A stretch of DNA of 64,000 nucleotides from Corallococcus soli (GCF_014930455.1 NZ_JAAIYO010000011.1:1-64000), one strand, 5' to 3'; positions 1-8,097 are shown, numbered from the stretch's first letter. Notes: generated from the sequence alone by a model not told the origin. Program-made: numbers and translations.

Positions 1-60
1 AACGTCTCCCCCAGAAGTACCTTCCGCGCCAGTGCGCGGGCTTCCGGGTGAGGGGCGCGG

Positions 61-91
61 CTTCTACCACCACCGCCACTTCGTTGATCAA
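61..91 (-). promoter_or_regulatory. Promoter-like element, leftmost of three in tandem
   Basis: On the minus strand TTGATC (86-91) and TAGAAG (61-66) are 19 bp apart and are followed by a GC-rich discriminator. The 15 bp GGGGCGCGGCTTCTA on the plus strand (52-66) recurs exactly at 158-172. Transcription would leave the window to the left. The 19-bp spacer is longer than ideal. Confidence 0.45.
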
Positions 92-166
92 CTTCTTTCG
101 AGTCGATCCTTGCTGCTTTCCGCTCTAGCGACCGACTTGTTTCCGTCGGACTTGGGCGGGGCGCGG

Positions 167-196
167 CTTCTATCTCTTCGCCGCGTTCAGGGTCAA
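167..196 (-). promoter_or_regulatory. Promoter-like element, middle of three in tandem
   Basis: On the minus strand TTGACC (191-196) and TAGAAG (167-172) are 18 bp apart, followed by CCGCGCCCC as in promoters under stringent control. It shares its -10 and downstream sequence with the element 106 bp to its left, which suggests a stacked strong promoter such as that of an rRNA or tRNA operon lying beyond base 1. Confidence 0.5.
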
Positions 197-275
197 CAAC
201 CTTCGTCGACCTTTTCTTCCCCCCGTGCAGCATCCCGGATGCCCTGGGGCACCGGTCCGTTGCGCGGGGGTCCAC

Positions 276-304
276 TCTCTAACGCTTCGATTCGGAGACG
301 TCAA
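276..304 (-). promoter_or_regulatory. Promoter-like element, rightmost of three in tandem
   Basis: On the minus strand TTGACG (299-304) and TAGAGA (276-281) are 17 bp apart. It sits 109 bp from the next element, in line with the spacing of the other two, and points the same way. The -10 match is weak (3 of 6). From 305 to 434 I see nothing further except the downstream flank of the hydroxylase gene. Confidence 0.38.
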
Positions 305-434
305 ACCCTGATTGATCCGGATCGATTCGTTCGTTCCTACGCGCCGGGGATATGGGCACGCCGCCCGGTGGTGAGAACCCCCGACGCCCGAGAACCTCTT
401 TCCGGCCGGGGAGGCACGGAGCGCCGCCTGCCCC

Positions 435-1130
435 TCATCCAGCAGAGGGGGGCTTCTCGCGCTCCCTCGACCAGAGGGTTCCGACGAGCCAGTCCGCGAG
501 CGGAAAGGTGATGTTGAAGTTGTGGCGCCCCATCCGGCTCGGGTCGTGGTGCACCTGATGGTGCCTCCTCAAGAAGCGCACCACGGGGAGACGGGTGCTC
601 CAGTGGCCGTTCAAGAGGTGCGTGCTGAAGTGCACCCACTCGTACGCGAGGTAGTAGGCGACGGCCGAGGCCACGAAGAGCCAGCCCGCGTTGGCTGAAA
701 TCAGGAGGAAGCAGAGGGCCCCCAGCGGCGCGGCGACAGCTCCCAGGAAGAAGAGGAGCAGCACGGGCGGGAAGAGCACCATCTTGAAGTCCCGCGGGGA
801 GTCGTAGGCCATCGCCTCGTGGGTGAAGAAGCGGTGGTGCTGCGCGGTGTGCCGCTCGAAGAGGAGGCCCAGGCCCCTTCGTTTGTGGTGCATCGGTCCC
901 CGGTGACCGAGGAACTCGACGCCATTCGCGAGGATGAAGACGCCCGGGACCTCCAGCAGTTCCCAGGGCCGCACCGACTCCAGTTGCGCCACCGCCAGGA
1001 CGATGCCGGTGAGGCACACGAGGCTGGTGAAGGCGAAATGGGCCCAGCCCTGATAGCCCGGACCGATGAGCCGGGCTCGGTACTCCTCCCGGAAGGCCTG
1101 GACCTGGCGGGGAACGGGGCGCGGTTCCAT
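435..1130 (-). CDS. Fatty acid hydroxylase / sterol desaturase superfamily membrane protein
   Basis: A 231-residue integral membrane protein with the histidine pattern of the di-iron fatty acid hydroxylase superfamily: H76 with H81-H82, H94 with H98-H99, H167 and H171, and H190-H191 with H194-H195, plus H203. Hydrophobic segments lie near residues 30-50, 60-73, 115-160. Members use O2 and two irons to hydroxylate or desaturate lipid chains or sterols at the membrane; the substrate cannot be read from sequence. The histidine set is complete, so an active enzyme is expected. It stands 46 bp downstream of the peptide deformylase gene on the same strand and could be co-transcribed with it. Confidence 0.8.
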   Translation of the reverse strand: MEPRPVPRQVQAFREEYRARLIGPGYQGWAHFAFTSLVCLTGIVLAVAQLESVRPWELLEVPGVFILANGVEFLGHRGPMHHKRRGLGLLFERHTAQHHRFFTHEAMAYDSPRDFKMVLFPPVLLLFFLGAVAAPLGALCFLLISANAGWLFVASAVAYYLAYEWVHFSTHLLNGHWSTRLPVVRFLRRHHQVHHDPSRMGRHNFNITFPLADWLVGTLWSREREKPPSAG

Positions 1131-1176
1131 GCCCGTGAGCGTAGCGCGCCCTCCAGGTTCCCTGCCTGCGCGCCCG

Positions 1177-1728
1177 CTAGGAGCGCTTCGGGCCCTTCGC
1201 GTCCCGCTCCGGGGCAGCGGCTTCGTCCTTCTGGCGCGCCAGCGACTTCTGCAGCTTCCGCATGCGCTCCAGGATGAGCGTCCGCTTCAGGCTGGAGAGG
1301 TGGTCCACGAAGACGTGGCCGTCCAGGTGGTCGATTTCGTGCTGGAACACATGCGCGAGCCGGCCTTCCGCTTCCACCTCGTGCCACTGGGCCGTCTTGT
1401 CCTGGTAGCGGACCTTCACGCGTTCGACGCGGGGGCACTTCTCCCACACGTCCGGAACCGACAGGCAGCCCTCCTCCAGCTTCGTGTCCCCCTGCTTCGA
1501 CAGAATCTGGGGGTTCACGATTTCAAACGAGGTGCCGTCCTCCCTTCCGACGATGGCGACCCGGAGGGGCACTCCGACCTGGTTGGCCGCGATGCCGATG
1601 CCCTTGGCTTCCGCCATGGCCTCCGCCATCTCCTCCAGGAGCTTTTCGAGCGCCGGGCCGAAGTCGGTCACGGGCTGGGTGGACGTGGTGAGAACCTTGT
1701 GGGGCCAGATGACGATGTCGCGAGCCAT
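1177..1728 (-). CDS. def: Peptide deformylase
   Basis: Removes the N-terminal formyl group from new proteins. All three family motifs are visible in the 183-residue protein: GIGIAANQVG (residues 43-52; usually GVGLAAPQVG, here Asn replaces Pro), EGCLS (86-90, metal ligand C88) and HEIDH (130-134, two His ligands and catalytic Glu). The C-terminus is Lys/Arg/Ala-rich and probably disordered. An in-frame upstream start at 1758 would add ten residues; the internal ATG was chosen because family members begin just before the IVIWPH-type strand. No map, fmt or priA-type translation gene is adjacent in the window. Confidence 0.93.
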   Translation of the reverse strand: MARDIVIWPHKVLTTSTQPVTDFGPALEKLLEEMAEAMAEAKGIGIAANQVGVPLRVAIVGREDGTSFEIVNPQILSKQGDTKLEEGCLSVPDVWEKCPRVERVKVRYQDKTAQWHEVEAEGRLAHVFQHEIDHLDGHVFVDHLSSLKRTLILERMRKLQKSLARQKDEAAAPERDAKGPKRS

Positions 1729-1846
1729 GCGCCCGCATCCTGCCACGCGGCGTCCCATTGCTCAGCACTTCCGTCACCGACGGTGCGCCAACCTGCTCCC
1801 GGTCCCTCACGAGCGCGGGGCCCGACCGGTCTGCTAGACCCCCGGC

Positions 1847-2329
1847 ATGCACCCGAACTCCCAGCTCCTCACCGACTTCTATTCGGCCTTCCAGCGGCGT
1901 GACGCGGACGGCATGGCCGCCTGCTACCACCCGGACGCGGAGTTCTCCGACGAGGTGTTCCAGGGCCTGCGCCACGCGGGCGTCACGTCCATGTGGCGCA
2001 TGCTGCTGGAGCGCGGCCGCGATCTGGAGGTGTCCTTCAGCGACATCCAGGCCGATGACCGCACCGGCCGGGCCCACTGGGACGCGCGCTATACCTTCGG
2101 CCAGACGGGCCGGAAGGTCCTCAACCGCATCGATGCGACGTTCGAGTTCGCCGACGGGAAGATCCTCCGCCACCGCGACCGGTTCCCCTTCTGGACGTGG
2201 TCCCGGCAGGCCCTGGGGCCCCTGGGACTGGTGCTCGGGTGGACGCCGATGCTGCACAACAAGGTGCGCGCCCAGGGCGCCGCGTCCCTCCGCAAGTACA
2301 TGCGGGAGCGTGGCATCCAGGGCTCCTGA
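1847..2329 (+). CDS. NTF2-fold / SnoaL-like protein
   Basis: A 160-residue cytosolic protein with the cone-shaped SnoaL/NTF2 pattern: an N-terminal helix with FQRRDADGMAACYHPD followed by the F-S-D strand, and an ending in which an edge strand leads to FPFWTWSRQALG. Members bind small hydrophobic ligands or act as isomerases, cyclases or simple scaffolds, so no reaction is assigned. It converges with the metallophosphoesterase gene, whose stop lies only 12 bp away. A second NTF2-fold protein occurs at 38690-39115. Confidence 0.75.
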   Translation: MHPNSQLLTDFYSAFQRRDADGMAACYHPDAEFSDEVFQGLRHAGVTSMWRMLLERGRDLEVSFSDIQADDRTGRAHWDARYTFGQTGRKVLNRIDATFEFADGKILRHRDRFPFWTWSRQALGPLGLVLGWTPMLHNKVRAQGAASLRKYMRERGIQGS

Positions 2330-2341
2330 GGCGGCGCCCCG

Positions 2342-3826
2342 TCACTCGCCCGCGGTGAGCTGCTTCAGCGTCACCGGCCCCCGGTCGCCCTGCCGCGCCA
2401 GGGTGGCCTCGCAGCGCACGTCGCCCATCCAGTCCGTGTAGCGCAGCACCACCGAGCCGTCGGCGTGCAGCCACAGGGTGGCGTGGCCGTGGTTGCCCTG
2501 GTCCTGCCGCACGCCCGTCCACTCCGGGAAGCGCGGCCGGGATTCAAAGAAGCGCACGGGCGCCAACGGCTGTTTCGGCGGGTCCTGCCTCGGGTAGGGG
2601 AAACCGCCGTGGCCCAGGCTGGCCCCGAGGAAGGGCAGCCCCGGCGCCCGGTCGTACAGCGCTCCTCCCTGGGCGCCCGCCCAACACCAGAGGTCCACCC
2701 ATTCCCGCTCCACCACCAGGGACCTCAAGTCCTCCTCTGCCAGGGGCGAGAGGCGCTTGCGGTCCGGACCATAGGGGGCCGCGTGGCTCAGGAGGATGTT
2801 CATCGCCCCCCGCCGGCGTCCCTCCGACAGCCGCTGCTCCAGCCATTGCAGCAGCGCGGGCTCGCGGTGGCGGCCGGGCTCGAACCAGGCCGTGTCCAGG
2901 CCGATGAGCTGGAAGCGCTCCGCGGCGAGGCAGAAGTAGCTGCCCTCCTGGGGATGCCGGGGGCCCACGCCCCGGCGCTCGTCCAGGTAGCGGAAGTACG
3001 CGCCCGCGCCCGAGCGCATCTCCGGCGCGGCGTTGAGCGTCAGCAGCGTCGTCGTCGCGAGCAGCGGCTCCAGGGGCTCCGCCACGTGCGCGTCGAATTC
3101 GCCCTGCCGCCCCGCATAGAAGACGCCCCCCAGATGCACCGCGCAGTCCAGGCGCTCACCTCGCATCACGAGCTGCCGGGCGATGTACCTGGAGGTGTAT
3201 TCGCCCGTGCCGAAGTCCCCGAAGAGCGCCACCTCCACCGGCTGCCCCGGCTCCGGCTCCCGCAGCGGGTAGACAAAGCGGCTCCGGGAGCCGAAGTGCC
3301 AGCGGAACGGGGCCTGCCTCGCCGCGGCGCCCTGCTCCAGCCACACCGGCCCGCTGAACAGCAGCCACCCGCGCAGGTCCGAGCGGGGCTCGAAGCGCGT
3401 GCGGGTGGGGTCGATGGGGATCTCCTCCGTCTTCAGCGGGAACGTGAAGTCGGCGGGCAGGCTCCCCGTGCCCTGACGGACCTGGCGCTCGGTCGCGTCG
3501 AGGCGCTCCTGCAGCTGGCCTGGGTCCGTGAACAACAACTCGAGCTCCCGCAGCACCTCCACGAACGCGCCCACCGTCACGCGCGCGCCCAGGCCCGTCT
3601 CCGTCCAGCGCAGCACGTCCTCCGGCTCTCTCAGGAAGGCCGCGCGCAGGGCCTCCAGCTCCTCCGGCCCCAGGACCGGGAGGTCCGTGTCCGCGGGCGG
3701 TGGGGGCGGAGCCTCCGCCTGGAACTCCCGCGGCCGGGTGGCGTCGTGCTGGGAGGGTGTGACCTTCGTGCTCGCCGGCGGACGGTAGCCGAGCGACTCG
3801 TAGAGCTGCTTCCACCTGCCTTCCAT
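2342..3826 (-). CDS. Calcineurin-like metallophosphoesterase, divergent
   Basis: A 494-residue protein, last of a leftward operon. The C-terminal half looks like a calcineurin-type phosphoesterase: GDFGTGE (203-209), HLGGVFYAG (231-239), LSHAAPYG (346-353) and GHGG (405-408). Two canonical ligands look altered: the usual GDxxY of motif II reads GGVFY, and GNHD is replaced by LNAAPEM (264-270). It may bind only one metal or hydrolyse an unusual ester. The N-terminal 190 residues match nothing I recognise and include a Pro-rich stretch (40-46). The start was chosen at 3826 because a GAGGGGGAC ribosome site precedes it; the frame stays open upstream but only as a shadow of the next gene. No signal peptide is seen. 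Confidence 0.65.
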   Translation of the reverse strand: MEGRWKQLYESLGYRPPASTKVTPSQHDATRPREFQAEAPPPPPADTDLPVLGPEELEALRAAFLREPEDVLRWTETGLGARVTVGAFVEVLRELELLFTDPGQLQERLDATERQVRQGTGSLPADFTFPLKTEEIPIDPTRTRFEPRSDLRGWLLFSGPVWLEQGAAARQAPFRWHFGSRSRFVYPLREPEPGQPVEVALFGDFGTGEYTSRYIARQLVMRGERLDCAVHLGGVFYAGRQGEFDAHVAEPLEPLLATTTLLTLNAAPEMRSGAGAYFRYLDERRGVGPRHPQEGSYFCLAAERFQLIGLDTAWFEPGRHREPALLQWLEQRLSEGRRRGAMNILLSHAAPYGPDRKRLSPLAEEDLRSLVVEREWVDLWCWAGAQGGALYDRAPGLPFLGASLGHGGFPYPRQDPPKQPLAPVRFFESRPRFPEWTGVRQDQGNHGHATLWLHADGSVVLRYTDWMGDVRCEATLARQGDRGPVTLKQLTAGE

Positions 3827-3960
3827 GCGTCCCCCTCGTATGGCCCTGATGGCCCCATCCAGGGACGCATCCTCCCAGGCATCCCCGACATGCCTGTTCG
3901 CCCGGGGCGCCGGTCCCCGGTGGCGCGCGAACGCTTCCGGGCGCGCGCTCCGCGTGACGC

Positions 3961-4494
3961 TCAGGGACGGGCGGGGCCTTCGTTCCGGAAGGCGTAGAGC
4001 GTGTAGTACGAGCCCGTGGCGAAGCCGGGGAGCTTGAGCGGATTGAACACGCTCAGGTTCGACAGCACCCCGCCCACGAAGCCCGGGGGCACCTCCACCA
4101 GCTTCAGCGCGCCTCCCGCCAGCACCACCCCCGCCTGGGGCTGGTCGTTGCTCACCAGGGTGCACTCTCCCGACGCGGTGAAGGCCCCCATGGGCAGGAG
4201 GAAGCGCGCGTAGAAGGGCACCCGCGTGCCGGGGGGGAAGGTCCGGTCCGTCAGCCGGAAGCAGGCCGTCGCCGTTCCCACCCGTTCGTGGCCATCCTCC
4301 ACGGCCCTCCCGTCCACCCAGCGGTGGACGGGCACGTAGAGGCTGGCGCCCAGCTTCACCGTGGGCTCGAAGGGCGCCGCGCCGCACACCGCCGGGTCTG
4401 GCGGCGACGCGGCGTCCTCCTGCGAGCGGAACGCATACACCCACTCATGGCCCGACTGCAGTCGCACCGCGGTCCCTGCCTGCTGCTGAGACAT
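3961..4494 (-). CDS. Hypothetical protein in the KAS III-like operon
   Basis: A 177-residue protein I do not recognise. It has no signal peptide or membrane segment and is rich in beta-forming residues, with motifs such as WVYAFRSQED (18-27) and a Gly/Pro/Val-rich second half, suggesting a beta-sandwich. It lies 33 bp after the DUF2378 gene and 134 bp before the metallophosphoesterase gene, all leftward, so it is probably translated from the same message. Function unknown. Confidence 0.6.
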   Translation of the reverse strand: MSQQQAGTAVRLQSGHEWVYAFRSQEDAASPPDPAVCGAAPFEPTVKLGASLYVPVHRWVDGRAVEDGHERVGTATACFRLTDRTFPPGTRVPFYARFLLPMGAFTASGECTLVSNDQPQAGVVLAGGALKLVEVPPGFVGGVLSNLSVFNPLKLPGFATGSYYTLYAFRNEGPARP

Positions 4495-4527
4495 GTTCGA
4501 CTCCCGTCTGGACCGCGGGCCTGGGGG

Positions 4528-5145
4528 CTACTGCCAGGACAGGGCGTATTCGGTGTCCACCGTCCCGGTCTGCTTGCCGTGCACCTTGACCCCGCGCGCG
4601 CCCAGGGCCTCGATGACGGCCTGGAGGACACCCTCATGGTACGCGGGCGGCATGAAGTCCCGCTTCATCACGAGCCGGCCCGTGCGGTCACCCGACCAGT
4701 CCACGCTGCGCTCGCCGTAGCTCACCGCCGCGCGGTAGCCCGTGGGCAGGTTCGTCACCAGCCGCTTGGGGCTGTCTCCCGCGAGCAGGAGCAGCGTCTT
4801 GCCCGCCGCCGACGACAGGAAGTCCGTCGTCGCCTGCGTGCCCATCTTGCGCATCATCACGTCGAAGCCGCCGAGCTGCGGCCCCATCAACTGCGCTCCC
4901 GTGAAGGCCAGCTTCAGGAAGCCCGACACCGGGTAGTTGAAGAAGTCCACGAACTTCTTCTCAGGCACCGACGCCAGACACCGCTCCACCGCCGCGTCAC
5001 CACCCAGGATGCGCACCGCGTTCAGCGCTCCGTTGAAGAACATGCCTCGGGCCGTGTCGTCGGGGGTCGCCAGGGCCAGACGCTTCTCCAGGTCCTGGGC
5101 CAATGCCGCGTCCAGGCCTGGTGCTTCCTTGCGCTGCTCGCTCAT
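4528..5145 (-). CDS. TIGR02265 / DUF2378 family protein
   Basis: A 205-residue protein with the features of the myxobacterial TIGR02265 (DUF2378) paralogous family: LDAALAQDLEKRL near the N-terminus, GMFFNGALNAVRILGG (35-50), a central helix with VDFFNYPVSGFLKLAF and a C-terminal strand-helix unit. The biochemical role of this family is not established; it is found in many copies in myxobacteria. A GTG start at 5181 would add 12 residues; the ATG at 5145 was preferred, with GGAG about 13 bp upstream. It follows the KAS III-like gene by 45 bp. Confidence 0.75.
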   Translation of the reverse strand: MSEQRKEAPGLDAALAQDLEKRLALATPDDTARGMFFNGALNAVRILGGDAAVERCLASVPEKKFVDFFNYPVSGFLKLAFTGAQLMGPQLGGFDVMMRKMGTQATTDFLSSAAGKTLLLLAGDSPKRLVTNLPTGYRAAVSYGERSVDWSGDRTGRLVMKRDFMPPAYHEGVLQAVIEALGARGVKVHGKQTGTVDTEYALSWQ

Positions 5146-5190
5146 AGAGGGGGAAATCTCCGGGGGGGAGGAGATGAACACCCGTGCGCA

Positions 5191-6300
5191 CTACAGCCGC
5201 ACGAGCTGAGCGCCATAATGAACGTTGGCGCCGACCGCCGCCACCACGACCAGATCTCCGCTTCCGAGCGCCACCCTGCCCTGCTCCAGGTCCTCCGCCA
5301 GGAGAATCAACATGCCCGCCGCCGACGTGTTGCCGATGCGGTCCACGTTGCAGGCCACGGCCTCCTTCGGCAGGCCCGCCCGGCTCACGAACGCGTCCAT
5401 CACCCGCTTGTTCGGCTGGTGGAAGTAGTACCGCTTCACCTGTTCGCGCAGGGCGGGCGTGAGCACCGTATCCAGGCACTTCTGCATGTACTCCGGATAG
5501 CTGCGCGCGACCTTGAAGCCATCCACCACGAAGGCCATGTCGGACGGGCGCGTCCGCCCTGGCTGGTAGGGCAGCTTCAACATGCCCCCGCCCCGGCGCG
5601 TCACCAGCTCCGCGTACGCGTTGCCGGAGAAGGAGGACAAGATGCCCGGGCCGTCCTCGTCGCCCGGCTGCGAGCGCAACACCACGGCGCCTGCGCCATC
5701 CCCGAAGACATACATGGACAGGTAGGCGTTGAGCGCCTTGGGCCGGCCCGGGGTGGGCGGCAGTTCGTCCGTGTAGACCTCCCGGTTGAGCAGGGGCGAG
5801 GTGAACGCCGAGGCCACCACCGCCACCGTGCGGAAGCGGCCGCCCTCCATCATCTTGCGCACGAGGTCCAACACGTACGGCGTGCCACCACAGCCGTCGT
5901 CCACCACCAGCGCGAACGCGTCCTCGCGCAGGCCCAGCCGTTCGTGCAGCGCCATGGCGTCGTGGTTGAAATGCGGCGCGTCCGGCGTGCACGTCACCAC
6001 GAACAGCGCGTCCAGTTCCTTCGCCTCCACGCCCCCACGGGACAGCGCCTGGCGCAGCGACACCTCGCACATGTCCGTGTTCGTCGCAGGGTAGAAGCGC
6101 CCCGCCACGTCGTCCGGCGGCGGAATGGCCCGGCCCGTCTCGTCGTCGAAGTCCCAGAGGAACCGACGCTCCCGGATGCCGATCTTCTCCTCGATGCGCG
6201 CCGCGGACCAGCCGGGGATGGCCCGAGCAATCCGCTCGTTGCTGATGGTCCGCGTCGGAACAAAGGCCCCCGCACCCACCACACAAACCCGCTCGGTCAT
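5191..6300 (-). CDS. 3-oxoacyl-ACP synthase III-like (KAS III / FabH family) enzyme
   Basis: A 369-residue thiolase-fold enzyme. The catalytic triad of KAS III is complete: C137 in DDGCGG, H294 in YYFHQPNK and N324 in IGNTSAAG. Such enzymes condense an acyl-CoA with malonyl-ACP, or act as initiating or acyl-transfer enzymes in secondary lipid pathways. The active-site surround (DDGCGG rather than AACSG) and the absence of nearby fab genes argue against the housekeeping FabH and for a specialised role. First gene of a probable four-gene leftward operon with DUF2378, an unknown and a metallophosphoesterase. The start is the ATG before the beta-strand TERVCVVGAGAF. Confidence 0.82.
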   Translation of the reverse strand: MTERVCVVGAGAFVPTRTISNERIARAIPGWSAARIEEKIGIRERRFLWDFDDETGRAIPPPDDVAGRFYPATNTDMCEVSLRQALSRGGVEAKELDALFVVTCTPDAPHFNHDAMALHERLGLREDAFALVVDDGCGGTPYVLDLVRKMMEGGRFRTVAVVASAFTSPLLNREVYTDELPPTPGRPKALNAYLSMYVFGDGAGAVVLRSQPGDEDGPGILSSFSGNAYAELVTRRGGGMLKLPYQPGRTRPSDMAFVVDGFKVARSYPEYMQKCLDTVLTPALREQVKRYYFHQPNKRVMDAFVSRAGLPKEAVACNVDRIGNTSAAGMLILLAEDLEQGRVALGSGDLVVVAAVGANVHYGAQLVRL

Positions 6301-6757
6301 TTCGTGGCCCCTGACATCACTGCACTGCCCTGCCGGACGGGATGGATTCCCGGGCAAGGCCGACTTCAGAGCATCTTCCAGGCCAATTCCTAAACCATTG
6401 GAAAGACGGGCTAGTCCTGGTGTGGCTGCGTCACCGTTGAAGTGCACAGACCAACAGCCGGCAGCCAAGCTCTTGGAATCTCAGGGGGATTTACACTGCT
6501 TCAAGAATGAAGCGACCGACATGGAATGAATCACACGCGGTGTGTTCTTCACGCTGTGTGACACCCCTTAGCACAGATGGGCGCTGTGGTTGCTCCAGAA
6601 TGTCAATGCCCCCCGGTTCGGCAAGTGTCCGCGCGCCCCGGAGAGGCAGGCGGCGGACTTTGACGGCGGACCTGACCCGCCTCCCCCCCACGACAGCAGG
6701 TCGCGCCAGGCCCCGGACTCATACGGAACGCGACGTAAATCGGATTTTGGCGACCCC
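6301..6757. other. Long intergenic region (457 bp)
   Basis: Lies between two leftward genes. GC is lower than in the flanking genes near 6360-6560. It holds a possible -24/-12 element (6369-6386) and an isolated minus-strand TTGACA at 6601-6606 without a convincing -10. Short open frames here lack ribosome sites and coding character. I see no RNA gene. Confidence 0.4.
6369..6386 (-). promoter_or_regulatory. Possible sigma-54 (-24/-12) promoter
   Basis: Minus strand TTGGCCTGGAAGATGCTC has the obligatory GG and GC separated by 10 bp and TTGGC at -24; the -12 half is ATGCT instead of TTGCT. It would start transcription about 58 bp before the KAS III-like gene. Such motifs occur by chance, and no enhancer site was identified. 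Confidence 0.3.
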
Positions 6758-7264
6758 TCAGAAGGGGATGTTGTCGTCGTCGTTGGGGGGCGGGATTTCG
6801 CCATCGTCCGGCGGATTGCCGTAGCCGTAACCCCGACCACCGCCTCCTCCGCCGCCTCCGCCGCCTCCGCCCTCACCCCGCTGACGGGCGATCTCCGCTT
6901 CGATGGAGGCGAGGAGCTGGCGCTCCTTGTCGTGCCAGCGCGACTTGCTGGGGTCCGCCAGCGAGCGGCGGGCGCCGTTGGCGTAGAACTCCAGGTCCTG
7001 GAGGCTGGCGCCGTAGACGGGCGCGCCCTTGCTGCGGCCGTAGTTGGGGAGGGTCATGCCGTCGCCACCACCGGCGGGCGCTCCCCCCGCGGCGGGCGCC
7101 GCACGCCGGGCGGCCGGGGCCGCGACGGGCGTGGCGCTCATCGACAGCTCGCCCAGTTGCAGCGTGAAACCTTCGCCGTTCCTGTACGCGGTGCCCACCC
7201 GGACCTGCTCCACCTGACCGTCGGGGCGACGGACCGCGACCGTGACTGGATATTGCTCGCTCAT
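6758..7264 (-). CDS. Protein with Gly-rich linker and SSB-like acidic C-terminal tip
   Basis: A 168-residue protein with three visible parts. Residues 1-43 form a small strand-rich unit (PVTVAVRRPDGQVEQVRVG). Residues 72-128 (YGRSKGAPVYGASLQDLEFY onwards) resemble the small helical module seen at the end of exonuclease X-like and phage proteins, with G-x-x-K-G followed by L-x-F-Y. Then come a run of Gly (132-143), G-Y-G-Y-G and the tip NDDDNIPF. The last part is strikingly like the disordered tail and DDDIPF tip by which single-stranded DNA-binding proteins recruit partners, but no OB fold is evident. Probably a DNA-metabolism protein; function not known. It sits 122 bp after the AT-hook protein gene on the same strand. 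Confidence 0.65.
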   Translation of the reverse strand: MSEQYPVTVAVRRPDGQVEQVRVGTAYRNGEGFTLQLGELSMSATPVAAPAARRAAPAAGGAPAGGGDGMTLPNYGRSKGAPVYGASLQDLEFYANGARRSLADPSKSRWHDKERQLLASIEAEIARQRGEGGGGGGGGGGGGRGYGYGNPPDDGEIPPPNDDDNIPF

Positions 7265-7386
7265 GCGGCCCGGATTCCCACCGCGAGCCGGTCTCTGTCA
7301 ACGATGGAAGCGGCGCGTGTCTGGCGCATGGCGGGTCGCTCGGGGACGACCCACCACGCAACATGCCCGGGAGACGACGTCTCCCG

Positions 7387-8097
7387 TCAGTTCAACGACA
7401 CCATGCCGCCGCTGGAGCCCTTCTTGCGCACCCAGGCCTTGGCCTTGGGCGGGGCCGCGACGGGCGCGGCCGGCTTCGACACTTCCTTCAGGGCCTGGCT
7501 GCCCGCGCGACCGCGCGGCAGCTTCACGTCCTGCACCGACTGCGCGCGGGCGCCATCCACCCACGCCTCCGGACGACGGCCGGTGCGGATGAGCAGGCGC
7601 AGCTTCTGGTAGTGCGCCGAGCAGTAGCCCTTGGAGCGGCTCTGGCGCTTGCACCCAATGACCGCGCAAGCCTGACTGTCTTCCGCGACCGAGGCCCGCC
7701 CGGCCGGACGTCCCGGCCCCTTCGCGGCGGGCGCCTTGGCGAGGGCGGCGGCCTTGCCGGCGGGCGCCTTCACGGGCGCGGCCTTCGCGGCGGGGGCCTT
7801 CGCGGCAGGCGCCTTCGCGGTGGAGGCCTTCGCGACGGGCGCGGTCTTCACGGACGGCGGACGACCCGGCTTGCGGCGGACGGGAGGCTCCGGCGCCAGC
7901 GTGGGGGTGCGAACGCCCGCCACCGCGCCCAGGCGGCTGGACAGCGGCGCGAGACGGCGCGTCACCTCGCGAAGCACATCCAACGCATCCAGACCCTTGG
8001 CCATACGGGCCACGGCCTTCTGAACGGGAGCGAGTTGCAGTTGCAACTCGCGTCGGACCATGTCGCGGAGTTCGGTCTCAAGAGAAAGTGGGGCCAT
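7387..8097 (-). CDS. AT-hook and zinc-finger basic protein (paralogue of 63143-63664)
   Basis: A 236-residue nucleoid-type protein. Residues 1-55 form a helical unit (LRDMVRRELQLQLAPVQKAV) likely to oligomerise. The middle is a Lys/Ala/Pro low-complexity region like histone H1 with two AT-hook cores (RKPGRP and GPGRPAG). Then follows a C-x4-C-x9-C-x2-H cluster ending in GYCSAHYQKLR, a finger common in phage and mobile HNH proteins, and a conserved block RRPEAW and DVKLPRGRAGSQAL. The same order of parts and the same conserved blocks occur at the other end of the window. Likely binds DNA; target unknown. Divergent from the MoxR gene, sharing a 72-bp intergenic region. Confidence 0.7.
   Translation of the reverse strand: MAPLSLETELRDMVRRELQLQLAPVQKAVARMAKGLDALDVLREVTRRLAPLSSRLGAVAGVRTPTLAPEPPVRRKPGRPPSVKTAPVAKASTAKAPAAKAPAAKAAPVKAPAGKAAALAKAPAAKGPGRPAGRASVAEDSQACAVIGCKRQSRSKGYCSAHYQKLRLLIRTGRRPEAWVDGARAQSVQDVKLPRGRAGSQALKEVSKPAAPVAAPPKAKAWVRKKGSSGGMVSLN

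Noticed and set aside
32-511. A 159-codon open frame at the left edge
   Set aside because: It runs through the tandem promoter elements and has no ribosome site or recognisable motif.
4288-6393. A long rightward open frame of about 700 codons
   Set aside because: It is antisense to the KAS III-like, DUF2378 and unknown genes, which have clear motifs; its translation is Arg/His/Gln-rich low-complexity as expected for a shadow frame at high GC.
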